A stretch of DNA of 29,889 bases from NCBI GenBank assembly GCA_049999725.1, contig JBNGIS010024649.1:1-29889 (forward strand). Reading direction: 5' to 3'. A program made the position numbers and the translations under genes. This DNA comes from Haplomitrium mnioides. Taxonomy: Eukaryota > Marchantiophyta > Haplomitriopsida > Calobryales. Each line of letters starts with the position of its first letter. Position 1 is the first letter of the stretch. Of this stretch, positions 21,321 to 29,889 are shown piece by piece. Below the pieces are notes generated by a model that saw nothing but the letters and a program-made list of their open reading frames with translations, made no database searches and was not told the DNA's origin.

Positions 21321-21428
21321 TGTTATAGGGACATATATATACCCTATGTAAGTAGTCATCCACGATCTATTCTACTCATTCGTCTTGGAGACTCCCGTGT
21401 ATATGTGTGCTGCTCAAATGCGATAACA
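21321..21428 (+). repeat. 5' LTR of the copia element (108 bp)
   Basis: Begins TGTTATAGGGACATATATAT and ends GCGATAACA, giving the perfect terminal inverted pair TGTTAT/ATAACA. The start is confirmed by the copy at 29117 directly after a polypurine tract. At 108 bp it is very short for a coding-capable copia element. A TATA-like ATATATATAC lies near the start. Confidence 0.8.
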
Positions 21429-21446
21429 CGTTATCAACATGACAGA
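21429..21446 (+). promoter_or_regulatory. Presumed primer-binding site
   Basis: CGTTATCAACATGACAGA directly follows the LTR end. It resembles the CGTTATCAGCACGA-type sequence that I recall following the 5' LTR in many plant copia elements, thought to pair with an internal part of an initiator-Met tRNA. The pairing was not verified. Confidence 0.45.
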
Positions 21447-23410
21447 CTCCATAAAAAAAAATTCTTTCCGCATGCGCTCCATCTTGACCAACACTTGAGG
21501 AAGCTCCCACGTACTTCTCATTTTGCATACTCACATTTTCTTTCTCTTGGCGCTGAACTTTTTCTCCACTTCTATGCAGCAACACCTTTTTTTCTTACCT
21601 ATTTTTCTAACGCACATCTCTCGAGTATTGCCTCTCTTTCTTTTTTTTCCTCTCACCATTTGCTTCTCATTCACTTTTTTTTCTTTCCTTTTGAACACCT
21701 CTCGTACGAACTAGGGCACGCTCACCTTCACAACCCTAGCTCCTTGTTTGAACATTTGCTCATTTTTAAAGTCGCCACAGCTCAATGCTTTGCTTGGTAA
21801 CTTCTTGCTCCTCTGTTTGATGAGCCCTCACTCTTTGATTTGACGACGCTTAGCTCATTTACTTGGCAATGTCATGTTCCCTGTTTGGGGAACCTCTTAC
21901 CTTTTTGCTCGGCGGACACTGGCTCTTATGCTTGGTGACACTTTGTGTTACCCGCATGGAGACCTTTTGCTCTCTACTTGACGACATTGCTCCTTGCTGC
22001 GGCCTCACGGGTGACCTTTCCTTTCTTTTGTTTCCCTCCATTCGACGACATCCATGCAACATTGGTTCACTGCCTTCTTTACTCGTCGACTCAAGCAAAG
22101 CACCACAACATTCTACGCTTGTCCGAGGCTGACTTGCATTGCATCCTCCTTGTTTGTCTTTCTTTGTTCCTTGCTTACGATAGGCTGAAGTTGCTACCCC
22201 TCCTACTCTTTGAAAGCAACACCTATCAGGTCATACTCTCCTATTTCGTTCTGTTTTCATTGCGATCTCTCTTCACTATTTCAATCTGTGGTTCTTCGTG
22301 AGACTCTTGTCTTCTCCATTTTCTTTGCTAAGAACTATCCAACATAGGAGACAACACCAGCGTGTACATCTATCCTTCTTCGACACCAGATTATACAAAC
22401 CCCTATATTGGACTCTTTCATCGTACCTAATTTTTTTCATTTCTAACATTGAAGGATAAGCATCCAAGCTTACCACCTTCCCATTGTTCTTCCCTTCTCA
22501 GTTTCTGGTATTACCTTGTTATTGTTTTGGTTCTCTACTGTCCCTCACGACATGAGCACTATCTAAGCAAGGGAGAGACAAGGCACTGGTTACACATATC
22601 TGTGCACAAATTCAACTCACTTGTCCATCCAGCAATGAAGACTCATCCAGGGATACTTTCGGTGAAAGATACCTTCACATAGGCGACTACACAGAGCTAT
22701 ATCAACATTCAACGAAAGGGCAACACTGCATCTTTCCACTTAAAGATCTCTCACTTTATCTTCCAAAACTTTGCGGTTCAATTTTCTCACCCCATCTCTT
22801 GATTATTTTTTATTGATTCTTTTTCTTTTCTCTGAACGAATCTATCCCTCCTAAGGGACATACTCTTTGATTTTAAAATACTTCTGACAGAGAATGCAGA
22901 CAACTCACACTAACAAGAAACACTGACCCATGTCACCTCCACAAGCTAAACCCCTATCTGGCCATATCTGCAACCTTTACTCTTTTTTTCTTCACAGAAT
23001 CAGTATTGCAGAGAGGCACCACAATGATCGGAGACTAGGCTCACACAATGAAAGCTCTAGGAGGACACGCTTCAAGCACATCAGAAGCAATAGAGACATA
23101 CCTATACATGGAAATTTCTTTATTCATTAGCAACATCAATTTTTTATTTCATTTCTCGGTAGTATATACCGATTGGCCCTCATTTAGTCAACTCTTTCTT
23201 GTTTTTCATTTCAATTTTTGATTTTTCCGCTTAAAGCAGAAAACATAAATAGGTACATGGGTCAGTGATCAACTGAAACTCGGATCGATCACCAATCTAT
23301 ACCAAGTACAAACAATCGCAGCCCTGACCCAGCAGCTACATTCACCAAACAATCTGGTTCATCTTTCTCATTTACAAGTATTCTCAGCCAAACAGAGCAC
23401 AAACCTGCAA
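21447..23410 (+). other. Copia leader region
   Basis: Nearly 2 kb between primer site and gag, long for a copia leader. It is pyrimidine-rich and has loosely repeated phrases (TTGCTTGGTGACAC, TTGACGAC, GCTCGGCGGACAC) at 21770-22010. Open frames here show no domain and no homology to gag, so I treat them as chance. Confidence 0.5.
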
Positions 23411-24350
23411 ATGGTATCTGTAGAATCTCTGAAATTCCAAGCACTGAGATTGGATGGATCCAACTACTCGTCATGGTCACTAGACATCACAACATATTTG
23501 ACATCCAAGGGTACCCATGAAACACTCAACATAGACAATGACATCACCTTCTAAAATGCAGCCAAAGCCCTTATCCTGATTGGACACCACCTAGTGGAAC
23601 CTTTGAGACTCCAATACCTGAACTATAACAGTCCTCACCTATTGTGGGAAGAATTGAAACTCAGATTTGACCATCTGACAAGCATAGCGGTCCCTACAAC
23701 AAGACACGATTAGATTAATCTCCGAGTTCAGGACCATACATCCATAGTAAATTACAACAACAAACTATTTCACATTGTCTCACAATTGGCAATTTGTGGC
23801 CACCCCGTGACCGACGAAGAATAGATAGAGAAAACTCTATCAAAATTTTTTGTGAGCAATCTCATTTTAACATCATAATATTGCAATATACGGTTCACTT
23901 GATACTCTGAACTAATAGCATACATGCTACTAGCTGAAAAACATCAACTACTCATCGTGGAAAATGCAAAAAAAAGACCCACAAGGTTTGCCGCTCCCTC
24001 ACAGAACCTTGAATCACACTTTACATGGACTGGACTATACCCCCAATCTCAAAACAGAAATTTCTCAAGAATCAGAGGAAGGGGACACTCCTGATTCAAG
24101 GGGACCACTACCCGCCAGACCACTAGTCAACCTCCAACCCCCAATAATAGGGATCGACATACCAAACGTCGCATATCAACGACACCAGAACGTGCTTCAC
24201 AGAGCACATAGAACAATAGAGGTGGCAAACAGTCCCATAGAGGCCGACAAAATCATTCTCATTCGTGCCAGCCACATATAACCTACAATCGATGTGGCAT
24301 ACATGGCCACACCCAACCCACTTGTAGAGTACCTGTGCACCTAGCGCGAC
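23411..24350 (+). pseudogene. Copia gag (capsid-nucleocapsid)
   Basis: The frame from ATG 23411 begins MVSVESLKFQALRLDGSNYS and continues through LLWEELKLRFDHL, INLRVQDHTSIVNYNNKLFH and YSELIAYMLLAEKHQ. This is the pattern of the plant copia gag (UBN2 / Retrotran_gag type). It forms the particle that packages element RNA in the cytoplasm. An Arg/Gly-rich tail leads to a zinc knuckle (YNRCGIHGHTQPTC, about 24283-24330) in which the first Cys is Tyr. At least five stops and one frameshift are present. Confidence 0.85.
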
Positions 24351-24479
24351 TATACCAACCGAGTATCAAACCTCACAACCATGAGATACATGGCAACTTA
24401 CAGGAATTGATAGACATGGATGAATATCCACAGTACAATCTACATCCTGAAAGTCACATAACTTATTCATATATGTCAA

Positions 24480-24800
24480 ACCAGAAAAAACAAATCTGAA
24501 ATAACCTGCATTGTAGACAACGGATCTTCGCACACCATACTGCAAGACCAAAAATACTTCTCATCGATCAAACCTTCTTCCAGGCCTATGACAACGATTA
24601 CTGGCCACAATCAAATTGAAGAAGGACATGGTCCAACAACCATACTATTTCCAAATAGAACTAAACTGGATATCAAATATGCAATTTATGCACCTGCAGC
24701 AACCGGAAACCTCATCAGTTTCCAAGATGTACGACAAAACTGTTTTCACATTCAAACCGGATCTTTTCAGAAATTGAAGTCCTCCATATCTTGAGTCCAA
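24480..24800 (+). pseudogene. Copia aspartic protease
   Basis: The frame reads ITCIVDNGSSHTILQDQKYF; D-N-G-S corresponds to the D-S/T-G active site of retroviral-type proteases that cleave the gag-pol polyprotein. GNLISFQDVRQNCFHI follows, as is usual for copia. Frame changes separate it from gag and integrase. Confidence 0.7.
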
Positions 24801-24879
24801 CAACAACAAGCTTTGACATACGTGAATCCTTCTCACTATCACCACCTAGGCTGTACACAACCAAAATATGCTCATATCA

Positions 24880-25730
24880 TGTCTCCACGAAATTGGTCTC
24901 CACAGCTCTCACATGGCACAACCGCCTAGGGCATCCAGGCTGAGACATAATCTACCGCATCAAAAATGATAGCAAAGGTATACCACAGAACGTGCACCCA
25001 CTACTATTGGATACCCCATCCTTAACATGCGCACAAGGCAAATTGAGAACTGCACTTTCTCACGACAAAACAACAATCAAGATTCCTCGATTCCTCGAGA
25101 GAATCCACGCTGATGTTTGTGGACCTATCCATCCACCTTTGGAACCATTCCAATACTTCCTTATCACCACTGATGCATCATCCAAATGGTCAAAGTATCT
25201 TCTCTTACAACCAAAAACATGGTCTTTCCGAAGCTGTTGTCCCAAATCTTGAAACTCTTAGCACAGTTTTCTGATTACCCAATCAGAAATCTTAGAGTGG
25301 ACAATGCCAGAGAATTCTCTTCACAAACTTTTGACAAATTTTGCACATCTGCTGGTATAGAGATACAATATACAGTTCCACATGTACACTTTCAAAATGG
25401 CATTGCAGAATTTGCTATTAAGAGAATACAACTCATAGCAAGACCATTACTTTGAATTCAAACCTCCCCACCACTGCCTAGGGACATGCAGTCATGTACA
25501 CAACATTTCTATTGCGTTATAGACCATATGCATTCAATTAGAATTCCCCACACCAACTTACAGTGGGAATTCCAACAGATTTATCACATCTTCACACATT
25601 TGGCTGCCTTGTCCTTGTCCCAATCTTAGGACCATATCAAATAAAGATGGGACCACAACGTTAAAAAGGCATATATATCAGTTTTGAATCTCCTTCTATC
25701 ATATGATATCTTGAACCTTCAACCTTTGAT
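24880..25730 (+). pseudogene. Copia GAG-pre-integrase and integrase core
   Basis: LTWHNRLGHPG is the pre-integrase (H-H-C-C type) start. Then ERIHADVCGPIHPP holds the first catalytic Asp, NLRVDNAREFSS the second, and FQNGIAEFAIKRIQLIARPL the region of the catalytic Glu. The three acidic residues are still present. A frameshift at about 25205-25215 divides the core, and stops follow after 25455. The product would insert element cDNA into the genome. Confidence 0.85.
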
Positions 25731-26289
25731 GTGTTTAAGTCTCGATTTGTAGATTGTCAATTCTTTGTAGATTTTCCACATCTTACACAAGAGGACAAAG
25801 GTGTACAACCCAAACATGAGGATAGCTTAATATGGCATCAGCACTTGCTATTAGACTTCAACCAACAAAACGGACAATCTGATGCCGAAGTCAGACAACT
25901 CCTCCATTTACAGCAAACATTAATCAAAATGCCTAATGCAATTAACAATACAACCAACATCACCAAATCATATATTAAAGCTGCCAATGCACCAACACGA
26001 CTTCAAAAAGTTGACACACCTACCACTGAAATACATCCTAAAGCAAAGTGCGGCAAATCTAAAGGCTCAAAGAATAAGCCAAAATCATCGACATCATTGC
26101 ACATTGCAACAGACAACAACAAAATAGCGATTTACTATTCCCATACCGGTCAAAAATGGGACAGAACCCATACCACTATGGATGATTTATTTGCATTCTC
26201 TATATCACAATCAATGGACAAATATACATCTGATTCTTATCTGCACGAGAAGCACAATCAAGAGATTGAACCCAATAGGAGAAAGCAAT

Positions 26290-26670
26290 AAATTTGGAAC
26301 TTGACTCTCTCATACAACGAAAAGTATTTGGATCTGTTATGCCAACACTTCCTGACATGTATCTAAAAGATTACATATTTATTTTTGTCTATAAATACAA
26401 TGTGAAAGGTGATGTCACACAATATAAGATAATATTAGTGGCTAAATGATATACTCATATCCCTATACGTGATTATGACCTCACATACTCACATGTCATG
26501 GACATTATAACTTACAAATACATGATAGCATTTGCTATTCAACGCCATTCATTTGCATCATCGACATCATCACTGCCTACTTATATGGCACTTTGTACAC
26601 CTATATTTTTATGAAAACACCTCTTGAACTCATATCGAGAATGGCACTTCACATTCAGGGGAGAACATCC
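26290..26670 (+). pseudogene. Copia reverse transcriptase, N-terminal part
   Basis: Reads through KVFGSVMPTLPDMYLKDYIF, YDLTYSHVMDIITYKYMIAF and DIITAYLYGTLYTYIFMKTP, the copia RT fingers/palm with its first catalytic Asp. About 560 bp upstream (25731-26291) is an open but domain-less integrase C-terminal/linker region. The RT breaks off shortly after IFMKTP at a tandem-repeat block. Confidence 0.8.
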
Positions 26671-26674
26671 ACAA

Positions 26675-27385
26675 TGCATATGGACCTTTAGTCCCAAGTG
26701 GCCCAAATACTGAGATTGGACCTTTTGTCTCTCATGGCCCACATACTGAGATTGGACCTCTTGTCTTTCACAGCTCACATACTGAGATTGGATCTTTTGT
26801 CTCTCATGACCTAAACTCTAAGGTTAGACCTTTTATCCCTGATAATATGCACTATAAAAATGGACCTTTAGTCTATAGAGGCACAATGATTCAGAATGGA
26901 CCTTCTGTCTACAAAGACCTCAATCTAAGAAAAGGACATTTTTTCCTCAATGGCCAACAAATGAACATACTTGTTGTCCGGAAAAGGCCCCTGCCAATCC
27001 AGAAAGGACCTTTAGTCCTCATGTTAAAAAGACAATGCCAAATGATGGAAAGCAAGTTGCATAATGATTTCAAAGGACCTTTGGTCTAGCCAGCGCATTC
27101 GCTGAGCAAGCAACATTTCAAAGGACCTTTAGTTGAGCCAGCGCATTTGCTGAGCAAGTAGCATTTCAAAGGACCTTTAGTGCAACTAGCGCGTTCGCTG
27201 AGCAAGCAACATTTCAAAGGACCTTTAGTCCAACCAGTGCATTTGTTGAGCAAGTAGCATTTCAAAGGACCTTTAGTCCAACCAGCCAATACGCTGAGCA
27301 CACAGCAATCTAGAGGACCTTTAGTCCCACATACATACAAGCTACATGAGCATTAATAGAGTGGACCTTTTGTCCCCCATCATCA
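26675..27385 (+). repeat. 36-bp then 48-bp in-register repeat inserted in the copia RT
   Basis: About 17 units start with GGACCTTTAGTCC or variants. From 26682 to 27006 ten units are spaced 36 bp with no net indel. From 27074 to 27362 seven are spaced 48 bp. Both lengths are whole codons, and the joint between the arrays (69 bp) also keeps frame. In that frame the units read (W/R)TF(S/C)..., for example FQRTFSPTSAFVEQVA. The block separates two RT segments normally about 150 bp apart and adds roughly 750 bp. Confidence 0.85.
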
Positions 27386-27429
27386 AACTATACCATATGA
27401 AAATGTGAAGTTAGAAAGGCATTCAATTA

Positions 27430-27990
27430 ATGCATCTGGATCACCAATCGACCAATTAGGCAGAAAAATAATAGTTCAAGTCTTGAGATCGATATATTGG
27501 CTCAAATAGAGTGGCAGAAATTGGTACCAGAGATTCAAATCAGAGATGATGGCATTGAATTTTACAAATGATGACATTGCTCCATGTCTATTCATGAAAC
27601 ATCAAGGCTCTGAATACATCATAGTTGCACTTTATATAGACAACATAAATATATTTGGCACAAAAACTCTAACCGCTAGCACAATTGCCAAACTGAAAGA
27701 CATATTTGAAATGCAAGACATTAGAGAACTTGATCTCTATCTTGGCATCTAGTTTGAGCATCTACCTCTTGGGATTCTGATCCACCAGTCCACATATACG
27801 GCCAAGATTCTCAAACAATTCAATATGAACAATGCTCATCCAACGAGAACTCCCAGGAAATGAGATCTTTGGACCCAACCAAGGGCATGTTTGGATAGCA
27901 AAAGGACTATGAACAAACTCAGGGATCGGAAAAACCATATCTCTCGACAATAAGAGCCCTCATGTACCTTGCAATTCAGACTAGACCTGA
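27430..27990 (+). pseudogene. Copia reverse transcriptase, C-terminal part
   Basis: SIYWLK, stop, SGRNWYQRFKSEMMALNF is the standard copia RT continuation, followed by PCLFMKHQGSEYIIVALYI. The catalytic YVDD box reads YIDN (about 27630-27650), so the last Asp is lost. LKDIFEMQDIRELDLYLGI and a further frame (LPLGILIHQSTYTAKILKQF) complete the domain, with several frameshifts. Confidence 0.85.
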
Positions 27991-28059
27991 TATATCTTTT
28001 GCAATGAACATGCTCGCAAGATACAGCTCCCAGCCCATCATTCACCACTAGAATGGACT

Positions 28060-28642
28060 CAAATGCATTTTCATATACCTGAAAGGTACAAAAGACATAG
28101 GACTCTTCTTCCCCAGAAATGCAACAAATGACATCGTCGGTTATGTCGACGATGGATATTTATCTGATCGTGATGGCACAAAGTCTGAAACAGGATAAGT
28201 CTTCCTTAAAGGAAGCACTACTATCTCGTGGAAAAGCACCAAATAGACCATTACAACTACCTCGACTAACCATGCAGAAATCATAGCACTCTATGAGGCT
28301 AGTAGGGAATGTATATGGCTCCAACAACTCATTAGTCAAATCAACATCAATATGGGCCAACCTCTACTTCAATCCCTTACAATAATATACGGGGACAATT
28401 GACCATGCGTTGACCAAATTGCTCAAGGCTTTATCAAGGGTGACAAGATTAAGCACATTGCCCCTAAATTCTTTTACACCCATGAGCAACACGGTGACAA
28501 AATAGATGTTTGATGAATAGAAAGTAAAGACAACATAGCATATATCTTCACCAAACCACTTCCAACTGCTCTGCACATTGCACATACTCAAGGGTTTGGT
28601 TTGCAAAGACTATCTGAATTACAACAAAGCAGCAAACAATGA
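28060..28642 (+). pseudogene. Copia RNase H and pol C-terminus
   Basis: GYVDDGYLSDRDGTKSETG, SWKSTK and TSTNHAEIIALYEASRECIW are the copia RNase H motifs, with the D, E and D positions recognisable. The end is YIFTKPLPTALHIAHTQGF, with a stop at 28640-28642, the usual copia pol end. Internal stops are present. Confidence 0.85.
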
Positions 28643-29116
28643 TTGCTTATATTTTTTCTCTTTGACCTTTAGTCATGAAGATCAAGGATTGCATATTCAA
28701 TCATTTATTTTGAAAAATATCTAATCTGTCTGAAATGTCATACAAGTAATGACAGGCAAAGATTATATTAGAAGCTGACGTCACTTCTTAGCTTTTGAAG
28801 CTGACATCATTTTTTTAGACAAACCTTCAAGACACAAGAAGAGGACGCAACAACACCGCACAACAACATCACATACTAGCTTTACTTTCAAAGAAACAAA
28901 TTTTGACATTTTTTGTTACTTACACACACACTCTACACACTATCATCAAATTTTATTTTATCACCTATCAAATTGTGTGGTGGCACTCTTTCCCTTGAAA
29001 GAAAGCGAGAGGGCTTTAACGAGACCACACATAGAATAGGATTTAAACTAAGGACTTCCATAACATATGGTCCTAAAAAAGGCCGATTATTAGAGGAAGA
29101 ATCAACAAAGAGGGAG
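28643..29116 (+). other. Copia 3' untranslated region and polypurine tract
   Basis: Contains CTTTGACCTTTAGTCATG (about 28671), which resembles the repeat unit inserted in the RT. It also has two GAAGCTGACRTCA copies at 28772 and 28798, and AGGGCTTTAACGAGAC, similar to 3' regions of plant copia elements. It ends with the polypurine tract AAAGAGGGAG at 29107-29116, next to the LTR. Confidence 0.65.
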
Positions 29117-29139
29117 TGTTATAGGGACATATATATACA
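29117..29139 (+). repeat. Start of the copia 3' LTR, interrupted after 22-23 bp
   Basis: The first 22 bases are identical to 21321-21342. The next base differs, and from 29140 the sequence is repeat family R. The rest of the 3' LTR would lie beyond the far end of R, outside the window. Confidence 0.85.
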
Positions 29140-29889
29140 TGTGAGAGCATAGTCCCTGCAAAAGAATCAGAATCGACGTAAAGGATGCTCTTTTCGGCGC
29201 GGCAAAAATAAAGGAAAGTGTTATTTCTTGAGTTTTGGAAAAAGTTGTGAATATGGAAAAGAAATGGAGTATAGTAAAGTGTGAAGAAGAAGAAAGGAAG
29301 AAGAGGCTGTGATATAGGGTGAGAATTATTTTGAGGAAATAAAAATAATAATAAAAGCTAATCTAATTGTTGAGGGCCAGCCAGCCCCTATCTACTTTTG
29401 TATCTATTTATTCTATCTTTTTAGTGGATGGACAGCCTGCCTAGAACATGTGCTGTGGTAACTGTGTCCTGAACTAGGTCCGTCCAGAGGCAGAGAAGGA
29501 AGAAGCGGTGGCCTTACACCCCTAGGGGGGATGCCTCTCGAAAGAACAAGAGACGGGGGGTTGCTTTTATATCTGTACAAGTCTTTTTAGGGGTGCTTAT
29601 GGGATATATAGCAAGCTCCTGGTAGAATGTGAATGAGAAGAGTGCTGCAAAGGAGGATCCGCGAGGAAGATCGATATGCGAGCTGATAAATGAGGAAGCA
29701 GATGTTCAACATGACGAATATAGACAACAGTGGAAGAATTATGTTTGAGGATTCAGCTGCGGGATTAATTAAAGGGGTGCCTATTCTTCGACATCGATCT
29801 CGAGTACTATCGGGAGATGACTTCATAACATCGGAATGGTGTGAGAAGTAAATAAGCATTTTCAATGGTTCGTTCCTGATGCAGTTGGT
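29140..29889 (+). repeat. Repeat family R, copy 2 (terminus at 29140)
   Basis: Starts TGTGAGAGCATAGT at 29140 and runs off the window to the right. It is homologous to 551-1 in reverse, with 18- to 24-bp perfect blocks and comparable spacing: about 63-66 bp between the CGAGAGGCA and TATCCCATAAG blocks in both copies. It inserted into the copia 3' LTR, so it is younger than that element. An open frame (29865-29587, minus) has no counterpart in copy 1. The nature of the element (long LTR or other) is unresolved. Confidence 0.75.

Larger units (their letters stand above)
21321..29139 (+). mobile_element. Ty1/copia retrotransposon, decayed, 3' LTR cut by repeat R
   Basis: Full layout in the plus direction: 5' LTR (21321-21428), presumed primer site, long leader, gag, protease, integrase, RT, RNase H, 3' untranslated region, polypurine tract (29107-29116) and the first 22 bp of the 3' LTR, identical to the 5' LTR. 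The order integrase then RT defines Ty1/copia. The base before the element is preceded by GTAAA, but the matching target duplication cannot be checked because the 3' LTR is interrupted. All reading frames carry stops, so it is not autonomous. Confidence 0.9.

Noticed and set aside
21405-22301. Several overlapping open frames in the copia leader
   Set aside because: Low complexity, no domain, overlapping the LTR end and primer site; the recognisable gag begins only at 23411.
26675-27385. Link to grass MITEs ending in GGGACTAAAGGT-like sequence
   Set aside because: Similarity is confined to a short palindromic word; no terminal repeat structure is present.
29178-29182. GTAAA as target-site duplication matching the bases before the copia 5' LTR
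   Set aside because: This site is inside repeat R, not next to an LTR end; a 5-bp match over this distance is expected by chance.
29587-29865. 92-codon minus-strand frame with hydrophobic stretch
   Set aside because: Lies in repeat R, and the homologous part of copy 1 is not open in that frame.
1-29889. The inverted R copies at the two ends as terminal inverted repeats of one 29-kb transposon
   Set aside because: The defined R terminus faces inwards at both ends and cuts different unrelated elements, which fits two independent insertions. R sequence continues past both window edges.

Overview
This is a eukaryotic nuclear window, most likely from a land plant or other streptophyte. It is AT-rich, has canonical GTAAGT / polypyrimidine-AG splice sites, and carries Ty3/gypsy chromoviruses and a plant-type Ty1/copia element. 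There are no bacterial operons, tRNAs or rRNAs. A run of exactly 100 Ns (915-1014) and two copies of one repeat family at the two ends suggest a whole scaffold from a fragmented assembly. I cannot name the species. Almost every coding sequence here is broken, so the window is mainly a fossil record.

Layout. 1-551 and 29140-29889 are outward-pointing copies of one unnamed repeat (family 'R') whose end, TGTGAGAGCATAGT, cuts into an integrase remnant on the left and a copia LTR on the right. 552-5605 holds three minus-strand Ty3/gypsy remnants: an integrase core, then two directly repeated chromovirus pol 3' ends (copies A and B), with a ~57-bp degenerate tandem repeat at 1015-1880. 21321-29139 is a decayed Ty1/copia element with a 108-bp 5' LTR, a 2-kb leader, gag, protease, integrase, RT and RNase H. 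A tandem-repeat block interrupts the RT.

The unusual part is 6150-20555. It contains a duplicated head-to-head gene pair that is not an ordinary retrotransposon. The minus-strand gene (M1 at 6150-9910, M2 at 11670-12488) encodes a protein with an in-frame 10-residue repeat and, in M1, a C-terminal region resembling the transposase-like DUF7869 family. The plus-strand gene (P1 at 12938-16876, partial copy P2 at 17865-20520) is a spliced gene. Its conceptual product has a ParB/Srx-like segment followed by an N4/N6-type DNA methyltransferase (PF01555-like) segment with recognisable DPPY and SAM-binding motif positions. The two diverge from a shared promoter; the distance from the M start codon to the P TATA box is 267 bp in both copies. 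The introns of both genes are filled with minisatellites built on a near-palindrome, ATGCGYGCAT, and the same core also occurs in the coding 30-bp repeat of M.

Interpretation (inference): a large, probably mobile, two-gene unit (transposase-like plus ParB-methyltransferase) was tandemly duplicated, decayed, and then flanked by retroelements. Domain calls come from reading the sequence by eye; no database search was run.
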